NCBI GenBank assembly: GCA_946006895.1
Contig: CAMFZO010000089.1
Span: 1-6,496, forward strand
Length of the DNA: 6,496 bases
Origin: an uncultured Clostridia bacterium
Lineage (GTDB): Bacteria; Bacillota; Clostridia; Oscillospirales; Oscillospiraceae
Direction: 5' to 3'
This document shows, one piece after another, positions 1 to 4,912 of the stretch (position 1 is the stretch's first letter; each line of letters opens with the position of its first letter). Below the pieces are notes generated by a model. That model saw only the letters and a list, made by a program, of their open reading frames with translations. It was not told where the DNA came from and did no database searches. A program made the translations under genes and the position numbers.

Positions 1-50
1 CGTTCCTCCGGGATATGGGGTGTACCGACGCATCCTAAAAATGTACCCAT
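1..50 (-). CDS. N-terminal fragment of a possible leftward gene, function unknown
   Basis: On the minus strand an ATG at 50-48 opens a frame that stays open to the window edge and gives MGTFLGCVGTPHIPEE. An AGGAG (plus-strand 57-61) lies 6 nt upstream of the ATG, which is ideal Shine-Dalgarno placement and the main reason to call it. A second ATG at 32-30 in another frame also stays open but has no ribosome binding site at a good distance. Only about 16 residues are visible, so no family can be assigned. If real, the gene diverges from the SOS operon, with roughly 220 bp of shared upstream DNA. I see no convincing sigma-A promoter for it; TAAAAT and TATACT hexamers occur on the minus strand but without a good -35. 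It could be chance. Confidence 0.35.
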   Translation of the reverse strand, partial: MGTFLGCVGTPHIPEE

Positions 51-151
51 TCCAGTCTCCTCTCTGACGCACAGCAGCGCTAACATTTTACAGTATATTT
101 GTGCTCGGAGTTATCATACAGCGATGCGAAAAGAGAAAGAATAGTCTATAG

Positions 152-165
152 GTCAAGCACTTGAC
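152..165. promoter_or_regulatory. Palindrome in the divergent intergenic region
   Basis: GTCAAG-CA-CTTGAC is a perfect 6-bp inverted repeat with a 2-bp centre. It lies between the putative leftward gene at 1-50 and the SOS promoter at 274. Its size and symmetry fit a site for a dimeric DNA-binding protein, but no regulator can be named. It is about 110 bp upstream of the -35 element. Nothing else is recognisable in 66-273 except AT-rich stretches. Confidence 0.3.
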
Positions 166-273
166 TTGTGGGCTACGGCTCTGGCCAGAAAACTCTCCGG
201 GGATTTTGGAAAAAATACAGATGGATTCAACAGAGACACAAGGAGCCTGCTGGGTCCATGCTGTGTTTTTTAC

Positions 274-301
274 TTGACAAACTGAACATTTGTTCTATTA
301 T
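274..301 (+). promoter_or_regulatory. Sigma-A-type promoter of the SOS polymerase operon
   Basis: A perfect TTGACA -35 (274-279) is followed by a 16-bp spacer and TATTAT (296-301), one mismatch from the TATAAT consensus. Transcription should start near 308, leaving a leader of about 50 nt before the ATG at 360. The spacer is filled almost entirely by the LexA box, so repressor binding would block RNA polymerase. The leader carries an orphan AGGAGG (323-328) with no start codon at a usable distance, then the AGGGGAGGGG (343-352) that serves the first gene. Confidence 0.85.
284..295. promoter_or_regulatory. LexA (DinR) SOS box
   Basis: GAACATTTGTTC has the exact GAAC-N4-GTTC core of the Gram-positive LexA/DinR operator (family consensus CGAAC-N4-GTTCG; the outer bases here are T and T). 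It sits wholly between the -35 and -10 hexamers. The downstream genes, a translesion polymerase and a YolD protein, are classic SOS targets in Firmicutes, so site and cargo support each other. Confidence 0.88.
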
Positions 302-359
302 AAGAATAGGGGAATCCGTTAGAGGAGGATCTCGGCTTCAAGAGGGGAGGGGTACCGGC

Positions 360-620
360 ATGAAAAAAGTATATGTCCGTGTCACGTCCGACTTTGATGC
401 CACAGGCTACATGCAGCCAAAGAGCATCGTCTGGACGAACGGCAAAATATTTCCCATCGAGAGCATCCGGGACTTCCGCCCTGCCGAATCCGTTGGGAAC
501 TTCCGCAGTGACTGCTATACGGTAGTCGTGGGCGGGCAGGAGCGGCACCTCTTTTTCGAGAAAGTGGACCCGCTGTTCACTGGCCGAATCGGGCGCTGGT
601 ACGTGGAAGTCCCGAGCTGA
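360..620 (+). CDS. Small conserved-looking protein of unknown function, first gene of the SOS operon
   Basis: This 86-aa protein begins at the ATG at 360. The frame is open further upstream to a GTG at 168, but that start precedes the promoter and has no ribosome binding site. At 360 an AGGGGAGGGG (343-352) ends 7 nt before the ATG. The sequence reads as alternating short strands: MKKVYVRVTSDF at the N-terminus, KSIVWTNGKIFPIESI in the middle, and a Tyr/Val-rich block (CYTVVVGGQERHLFFE) before a GRWYVEV terminus, consistent with a small beta-barrel-like fold. There is no signal peptide, membrane segment or catalytic motif. I recall similar small proteins beside Clostridial Y-family polymerase genes but cannot name the family. 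Its position directly behind the LexA box, 16 bp before the polymerase, suggests an accessory role in translesion synthesis; that is inference. Confidence 0.8.
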   Translation: MKKVYVRVTSDFDATGYMQPKSIVWTNGKIFPIESIRDFRPAESVGNFRSDCYTVVVGGQERHLFFEKVDPLFTGRIGRWYVEVPS

Positions 621-636
621 CAGAAAGGAGTGGGGG

Positions 637-2130
637 ATGCAACATCGCGATACGGAACAAAAGCCCCGTGCCTACTGCTGCATCGATCTCAAGTCCTACT
701 ACGCCTCCTGCGAGGCCATCGACCGGCGGCTGGACCCTCTGACCACCAACCTGGTGGTAGCGGACGCCAGCCGGACGGATTCCACCATCTGTCTGGCGGT
801 GTCGCCTGCCCTGAAGGCCCTTGGTGTCCCCGGCCGGCCCCGGCTGTTTGAGGTCAAGCAGAAGGTGGAGCAGATCAACGCCGAACGGCTGCGGACGGCG
901 GTCCGCTGTGGGAAAGCCGGCACGAAGGACGGAAAGCCCTGTTTGATCGGCGAATCCTTTGACGCCCATGCACTGGCGGCAGACCCCGCTCTGGCGCTGT
1001 CCTTTATCACGGCCACTCCGAGAATGGCAAGGTACATGGAAGTGTCATCGAAAATCTACGCCATTTATCTGCGGTTCCTCTCTGAAAAGGACATCCACGT
1101 CTACTCCATCGATGAGATCTTCTCGGATTTGACCCCTTACCTGAAGACCTACCACATGACCGCCCGGGAACTGGTGAAGACCATGATCCGGGAGGTGCTG
1201 TACGAAACGGGCATTACCGCCACCGCAGGCATTGGCACCAATCTCTATCTCTGCAAGGTGGCACTGGATATTTCCGCCAAGCAGGTGCCTGCCGACACGG
1301 ACGGCGTCCGCATTGCGGAGCTGGACGAAAGCTCCTTCCGGTATCTGCTGTGGGACCACAGGCCCCTGACGGACTTCTGGCGCATCGGCCCGGGCACTGC
1401 CGCGCGGCTGGAGCGCCACAACATCCGCACTATGGGAGAGTTGGCCCGCGCTTCTTTTTATGAAGAAGAGTGGCTCTACAAAACCTTCGGCATCGACGCG
1501 GAGATCCTGATCGACCACGCATTTGGCATCGAACCCTGCACCATCCGGCACATCAAGGAGTACCGCCCATCGTTCAACAGTATCTGTGAAGGGCAGGTGC
1601 TGCCATGCCCATACTCCTATGAAAAAGCCCGGATCATCGTCCGGGAGATGGTGGATTCCCTGGTGTTCCAGCTGGTGGAGCGGAAAGCAGTGACGGATTC
1701 CCTGACCCTGTCCATCAGCTACGACAGGGAAGCAGTGGACAGCGGCAGCTACCAGGGAGAAACCTATATCGACCACTACGGCCGGAAGATTCCCGTAGGC
1801 GCACATGGCACAGCGAAGCTGGATGCCCCGTCCAACTTGAGTAGCCAGCTTATGGCGGCCGTCGTGGAGCTATACGAGCGTATCACAGACAATCGACTCA
1901 CCATACGCCGGGTAATGCTCAATGCCAACCGTATTTTTCCGGATACCGGCGTCGTTCAGATGGATCTGTTTACCGATACGGCCAAATTGGAGAAGGAAAA
2001 GAGACTGCAGGAGACCATGCTGGCTATCAAAAAGAAGTACAGTAAGAACGCCATTCTGAAAGGCGTGAACTTTGAGGAAGGCGCCACCATGCGAGAGCGG
2101 AACAACCAAATCGGCGGACACAAAAAGTGA
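637..2130 (+). CDS. Y-family (UmuC/UvrX-like) translesion DNA polymerase
   Basis: A 497-aa error-prone polymerase predicted to copy past damaged template bases. The first catalytic carboxylate is D17 in CIDLKSYYASCEA, with Y22 at the steric-gate position that excludes ribonucleotides. The second motif is YSIDEIF with D159 and E160, completing the metal-binding triad. The thumb holds a helix-hairpin-helix segment (FWRIGPGTAARLERHNI, about residues 247-263), followed by a little-finger region. Near the C-terminus QMDLF (441-445) matches the beta-clamp-binding consensus, and the tail ending in ERNNQIGGHK is typical of the Firmicute UvrX/YqjW-like subgroup as I know it. It is longer than DinB-type enzymes (about 350-420 aa); residues 75-145 carry an extra segment before the second motif. 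The ATG at 637 is supported by AAGGAG at 625-630. It is co-transcribed with both neighbours. No intact key residue is missing. Confidence 0.95.
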   Translation: MQHRDTEQKPRAYCCIDLKSYYASCEAIDRRLDPLTTNLVVADASRTDSTICLAVSPALKALGVPGRPRLFEVKQKVEQINAERLRTAVRCGKAGTKDGKPCLIGESFDAHALAADPALALSFITATPRMARYMEVSSKIYAIYLRFLSEKDIHVYSIDEIFSDLTPYLKTYHMTARELVKTMIREVLYETGITATAGIGTNLYLCKVALDISAKQVPADTDGVRIAELDESSFRYLLWDHRPLTDFWRIGPGTAARLERHNIRTMGELARASFYEEEWLYKTFGIDAEILIDHAFGIEPCTIRHIKEYRPSFNSICEGQVLPCPYSYEKARIIVREMVDSLVFQLVERKAVTDSLTLSISYDREAVDSGSYQGETYIDHYGRKIPVGAHGTAKLDAPSNLSSQLMAAVVELYERITDNRLTIRRVMLNANRIFPDTGVVQMDLFTDTAKLEKEKRLQETMLAIKKKYSKNAILKGVNFEEGATMRERNNQIGGHKK

Positions 2131-2148
2131 GCACAGGGGTGCACGGCG

Positions 2149-2688
2149 ATGATGGATTATCTGAATTCAAAGGAAGCGCGGGAGACCGCGCGGAAATACG
2201 CGGACATCCTTCACGCCGCCCGCCCAGCAAGTGAGGAATCTTTGCGAAAGCATCCACGGATGCCGCTGGAGAATCGGGCGAAGATTTTCTCCCCCTTTGC
2301 CGCGCTTCGCGGATATGAACAGGAAATCGCCCGGGAAGGCTGGAAAATGCGGCGCGTGGAGCGCCCAACTCCCTCAGAGGGGGAAATCGAGAAGCTGTCT
2401 GCCAAGCTGGCCCAGGTAATGAAAGGCATGGAAGTCCAACTCTTCTATTTTCAAGAGGATACGGCAGACCGGTCTGACAGGCATATGGGATGCTATTGTG
2501 AGATCGTCGGCAAGGTAGAGGCGGTAGACCCCGTGGCTCAAACGATCCGGATTAACGGGCAAGTGATCCCATTTGCGGATATACAGGATGTCGCAGGGAG
2601 CATGATCCTCGGCGAGGAGAATATCCGTGATTTCCTATTGAGTGAGGAATGGAAGAGAACATCGTCTAAACGCGAGAGTGAGAAGTGA
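2149..2688 (+). CDS. YolD-like protein, partner of the Y-family polymerase
   Basis: A 179-aa protein. The YolD signature is clear at about residues 37-62 (NRAKIFSPFAALRGYEQEI). The C-terminal half (about 93-155) has the strand-rich pattern of the family: MEVQLFYFQED, then GKVEAVDPVAQTIRING, then IPFADIQDV. YolD-like proteins are commonly encoded with Y-family polymerases in Firmicutes and have been proposed as functional stand-ins for UmuD, but the biochemical role is not settled. The gene starts 18 bp after the polymerase stop with AGGGG at 2135-2139. Two tandem ATGs (2149 and 2152) are possible; the first gives 9-nt spacing. Here the YolD gene follows the polymerase, whereas it often precedes it. 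Regulation should be through the LexA box at 284-295. Confidence 0.9.
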   Translation: MMDYLNSKEARETARKYADILHAARPASEESLRKHPRMPLENRAKIFSPFAALRGYEQEIAREGWKMRRVERPTPSEGEIEKLSAKLAQVMKGMEVQLFYFQEDTADRSDRHMGCYCEIVGKVEAVDPVAQTIRINGQVIPFADIQDVAGSMILGEENIRDFLLSEEWKRTSSKRESEK

Positions 2689-2730
2689 TTGAGCTTTGCC
2701 ATGGGTCTTTTTGTATCACCTATTATCTAG

Positions 2731-2763
2731 GACAAAGGTAACTGATATGTAATGACCTTTGTC
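2731..2763. repeat. 9-bp perfect inverted repeat after the SOS operon
   Basis: GACAAAGGT (2731-2739) and ACCTTTGTC (2755-2763) are exact inverted copies separated by 15 bp. As RNA it would form a stem 43 nt after the YolD stop, but no U-tract follows, so it is a poor intrinsic terminator. A small GGCA-AAA-TGCC hairpin follows at 2768-2778. It could be an operator, an RNA 3'-end stem, or an eroded element end. Confidence 0.4.
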
Positions 2764-2785
2764 AAGAGGCAAAATGCCCCCAACA

Positions 2786-2808
2786 GCGGTCACCGCAAAT
2801 ATTTTTTT
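2786..2808 (+). terminator. Weak terminator-like hairpin with T-tract
   Basis: GCGG-TCA-CCGC followed by AAATATTTTTTT. The stem is only 4 bp (5 bp as DNA symmetry), so termination would be weak, but this is the only stem plus T-run soon after the SOS operon. The T-run also forms the left flank of the MITE-like element, so its presence may owe more to the insertion target than to termination. Confidence 0.22.
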
Positions 2809-3016
2809 CGGAAGGCATCTTGAAAGAGCTCTGGGTATCAGTTCCCGGCATTGGCCACTCTGATATTCGTGGATTCGGATTTCTCCTTACCTACAGGTCA
2901 ATGGTCCGCCGAGAGCGCTACCGTCTATTGTCGTGGGTCACAATTCTGTGCCATCATAGTTACGTCGTAGATCACTCAAACCTTGAAAAGCCAAAGCTCC
3001 TTCAAGATGCCTTCCG
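2809..3016. mobile_element. MITE-like non-autonomous element with 26-bp terminal inverted repeats
   Basis: The left end (2809-2834) begins CGGAAGGCATCTTGAA and the right end (2991-3016) is its inverted copy, with 24 of 26 positions matching. The element is 208 bp with a 156-bp interior and no room for a transposase. Flanks are ATTTTTTT (2801-2808) and ATTTTTTA (3017-3024), a 7-of-8 direct repeat consistent with an 8-bp target duplication, although both flanks are simple AT. Eight-bp duplications occur in the ISL3, IS256 and IS66 families, but the ends alone do not identify the parent. A TTG-start frame of 76 codons (2820-3050) crosses the element and beyond; it resembles nothing known and is not called. 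An alternative is an IS that lost its middle by internal deletion. Confidence 0.7.
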
Positions 3017-3189
3017 ATTTTTTAATATACCTTCTCCCAGCGCATACTGAGCGAAGAACCTAAGTTCGTGCAGAAACGAAGGACTGCAGAAAAATGACTT
3101 TGCGTCGTGTCTACCTTTTGTTTCGCCCTCTGGAACGGCCAGACCTGACACCACCTGCAAATACAGGCTTTTCAAGGCATGGGAACACT

Positions 3190-3340
3190 GTGTCTACTTT
3201 CAAAAACGAAATTTGGCAAAAAATATTGCCAGTGTCTATTTTTGAAAAAGCAACCTCTCAAAAAATAACTTTCATGTCCACTTTTGAAAAACAAAGCAAA
3301 AAATAAATATTTTTTGTGTCCACTTTTCTTGACAAGTACA
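3190..3340. mobile_element. 42-bp-period repeat array, likely relic terminus of an IS21-family element
   Basis: Four copies of a GTGTCYAYTTTT-type motif start at 3190, 3232, 3274 and 3316, exactly 42 bp apart; three of the four start GTGTC and the 3274 copy starts ATGTC. The last continues into CTTGACAAGTACA, ending at 3340. Another copy, GTGTCTACCTTTTG, lies at 3107-3120, 83 bp before the first. IS21-family elements end in TG...CA and carry several repeated transposase-binding sites in their termini; read on the minus strand this end starts TGTACTTGTCAAGAAAAG, which fits. No istA or istB sequence is visible to the left, so this is probably a solo end left by deletion. The 42-bp spacing equals four helical turns, so all sites face the same way. 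The reading frame over 3094-3306 is a by-product of the repeats (14-residue period) and is not called. Confidence 0.55.
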
Positions 3341-3360
3341 GAGTTTTTCCATAGCTTTTA

Positions 3361-3452
3361 AAATCCGACTGAACAAAATTCTAAAAACAGACTGAATGAA
3401 AACAAAAAATATGACTGAATGGAGTTGTAAAATCCAACTGAATAGACTATAA
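3361..3452. repeat. Four direct repeats with exact 23-bp period upstream of the ATPase gene
   Basis: Four 23-bp units start at 3361, 3384, 3407 and 3430. Each begins with an A-rich 6-mer and then a conserved octamer: GACTGAAC (3367), GACTGAAT (3390), GACTGAAT (3413), AACTGAAT (3436). The first and last units share AAATCC before the octamer; the other bases vary and are A-rich. The fourth octamer lies inside the -35/-10 spacer of the ATPase promoter. Iterated direct repeats at fixed spacing fit multiple binding sites for a regulator, or iteron-like sites in an AT-rich tract. They are too short and too closely spaced for a CRISPR array. Confidence 0.75.
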
Positions 3453-3453
3453 T
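3425..3453 (+). promoter_or_regulatory. Promoter of the ATPase gene
   Basis: TTGTAA (3425-3430), a 17-bp spacer, then a perfect TATAAT (3448-3453). The start of transcription should fall near 3460, giving a leader of about 24 nt. GAGGTGA (3471-3477) is the ribosome binding site, 6 nt before the ATG at 3484. The promoter overlaps both the fourth 23-bp repeat and the left arm of the inverted repeat at 3445-3470, so tight control is likely. Confidence 0.75.
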
Positions 3454-3470
3454 AGACTCAGCTTATAGTC
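3445..3470. promoter_or_regulatory. Operator-like inverted repeat over the -10 and start site
   Basis: GACTATAA (3445-3452) and TTATAGTC (3463-3470) are perfect 8-bp inverted copies separated by 10 bp. The left arm contains most of the -10 hexamer and the right arm covers the predicted transcription start to the ribosome binding site. The placement is typical of a repressor operator. Because transcription should begin between the arms, an RNA hairpin is unlikely. The regulator is unknown; the ATPase itself, which has a winged-helix-like segment, is one candidate by inference. Confidence 0.6.
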
Positions 3471-3483
3471 GAGGTGAGCGTTT

Positions 3484-4761
3484 ATGGATAAGCAGAACTA
3501 TAAACCCCGAGTCATTGACGCGAAGGTTAAGGAATATCTGTCGGCCTTTGGAGCCGTTTGTATTGAGGGACCCAAGTGGTGCGGAAAGACATGGACTTCC
3601 TCCTATCACAGTAAAAGTGAAATCTACATCGGCGATCCTGCCAACAACTTTCAGAATCGTCAGCTGGCCGAATTGTCTCCCGCTCTGGTTCTGGACGGTG
3701 AAACTCCGCGCCTGATCGACGAGTGGCAGGAGGTTCCTCCTATTTGGGATGCTGTACGCTACAAGGTGGATCAGGTTGCAGAAAAGGGACAATTCATTCT
3801 GACTGGTTCTGCTACTCCAAACCACAAAGGTATTCTGCACAGTGGCGCAGGCCGTATTGCCAAGCTGCGGATGCGCCCCATGTCGCTATATGAGTCTGGG
3901 GATTCCTGCGGGAAGGTTTCTTTGGAAAAACTGTGCCATGGCGAGTTGGTCCCTGTATTAACCGGCGAAGTGGACCTGAAAAAGCTGATCGAGCTGATTG
4001 TCCGCGGCGGTTGGCCTGGCAGTTTGGGATTGCCTATTGAGCAGGCTGCTCTGCTTCCTTTGGAATACCTCAACGCCGTTATCGACGATGATGTGTACCG
4101 CATCGACGGCGTGAAGCGCGATACATCCAAGATGCGTCTGCTGCTGCGATCTCTAGCCCGTAACGAAAGTACCACCGTCACCAATAAGACCTTAACAAAA
4201 GACATCAAGGCTGTGGATGATGAGGATATCGATTCCAATACGGTGTCTGCTTATCTGGATATTTTCAAGCGGTTGTTTATTACGGACAATCAGCCGCCAT
4301 TCTCCTCCGGCATTCGTTCCTCTGTCCGCATCAAGCAGGCTGAAAAGCGGCATTTCTCCGATCCTTCTCTGGCCTGCGCGTTGCTGAAGGCTACTCCTGC
4401 CGGATTGATGGGCGATTTGGAGACACTCGGTTTCCTGTTTGAGGCCCTGTGTGAGCGTGATCTTCGAATCTATGCGGAATCTTTCGGAGCAAATCTGTAT
4501 CACTATCAGGACTATAAGAATCAGGAGATTGATGCTGTTATTGAACTGTCTGACGGTCAGTGGTGTGCTGTTGAAATCAAATTGGGCGCCAACCAAATCG
4601 ACGCTGCCGCAGCTAACTTGCTGGAGATAAAAAGGCAAATTTCGGAAGATCCCAAGGGAAAGCCCCCTGCGGTTCTCTGCGTCTTGTGCGGCATGGCAAA
4701 TGCCGCATATCAGCGGCCGGATGGGGTGTTTGTGGTTCCGGTTACGGCGTTAAAAAACTAA
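3484..4761 (+). CDS. AAA_14/DUF4143-type ATPase with PD-(D/E)xK-like C-terminal domain
   Basis: A 425-aa protein, a usual length for this family. The N-terminal ATPase has Walker A GPKWCGKT (residues 29-36), Walker B RLIDEW (D79, E80), a sensor-like LTGSA (107-110) and GAGRIAKLRMRPMSLYE with a conserved Arg (R124). A central segment (about 230-268) looks like a winged helix. The C-terminal DUF4143 region has the E...D...ExK pattern of PD-(D/E)xK nuclease folds: E320 in GFLFEALCERD, D350 in EIDAVIE, and E364/K366 in VEIKLG. Such proteins are abundant and often multicopy in gut anaerobes; their function is unproven, with DNA handling or mobile-element roles suggested. The gene stands alone on its own elaborately structured promoter. 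TAA-TGA tandem stops occur in frame. Whether the C-terminal domain cuts DNA cannot be told from sequence. Confidence 0.93.
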   Translation: MDKQNYKPRVIDAKVKEYLSAFGAVCIEGPKWCGKTWTSSYHSKSEIYIGDPANNFQNRQLAELSPALVLDGETPRLIDEWQEVPPIWDAVRYKVDQVAEKGQFILTGSATPNHKGILHSGAGRIAKLRMRPMSLYESGDSCGKVSLEKLCHGELVPVLTGEVDLKKLIELIVRGGWPGSLGLPIEQAALLPLEYLNAVIDDDVYRIDGVKRDTSKMRLLLRSLARNESTTVTNKTLTKDIKAVDDEDIDSNTVSAYLDIFKRLFITDNQPPFSSGIRSSVRIKQAEKRHFSDPSLACALLKATPAGLMGDLETLGFLFEALCERDLRIYAESFGANLYHYQDYKNQEIDAVIELSDGQWCAVEIKLGANQIDAAAANLLEIKRQISEDPKGKPPAVLCVLCGMANAAYQRPDGVFVVPVTALKN

Positions 4762-4765
4762 TGAT

Positions 4766-4912
4766 TTGATTCCTGCAGAATTGAAAAAAGATGCTCTGGA
4801 ACTTGAATTGCACAAGCATCTCCAAAGTTGGGAGCACGAAATTCAAAAACAAGGAAAGTGCTTCCTCCCCACTCCTAAAGGCAGGGGCCTCCGTAGCCAA
4901 AATTCAGGATGA
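4766..4912 (+). pseudogene. Orphan short reading frame, possible gene fragment
   Basis: Immediately after the ATPase stop, in another frame, an open stretch runs from 4754 to a TGA at 4910-4912. From a TTG at 4766 it would give 48 residues. The first 40 look protein-like: a charged, probably helical stretch (ELKKDALELELHKHLQSWEH) followed by GKCFLPTPKGRG. There is no ribosome binding site at a good distance from the TTG, and no family is recognised. The frame ends 4 bp before a possible insertion-sequence end, so it may be a gene fragment left by a mobile element. It could also be a chance frame. Confidence 0.28.

Noticed and set aside
168..359. Upstream extension of the first SOS-operon gene to a GTG at 168
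   Set aside because: It would begin before the SOS promoter and LexA box, has no ribosome binding site, and the ATG at 360 has an excellent one.
1045..1806. 253-codon reading frame on the minus strand
   Set aside because: It lies wholly opposite the polymerase gene, whose motifs are intact on the plus strand. The translation shows no domain and no ribosome binding site; it is a GC-codon shadow.
2820..3050. 76-codon frame with a TTG start
   Set aside because: The start lies inside the left inverted repeat of the MITE-like element and the frame runs out past the right one. No recognisable protein family or convincing start signals.
3094..3306. 70-codon frame with a repeating VSTF-K / VSIFEK / MSTFEK pattern
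   Set aside because: The peptide repeat simply reflects the 42-bp DNA repeats (14 codons), and the DNA repeats continue beyond the stop codon. There is no ribosome binding site.
3329..3364. Promoter from TTGACA at 3329 with TAAAAT at 3359
   Set aside because: The spacing is 24 bp, far outside the sigma-A range. The TTGACA belongs to the IS21-like terminus.
3190..3443. CRISPR array
   Set aside because: Repeated units are 8-19 bp with 15-30 bp between them, the two arrays have different motifs, intervening sequence is AT-rich and similar between units, and no cas gene is present.
3361..3452. Plasmid-type iteron replication origin
   Set aside because: The repeats and AT-richness fit superficially, but the adjacent gene is an AAA_14/DUF4143 ATPase, not a replication initiator, and no DnaA box was seen.
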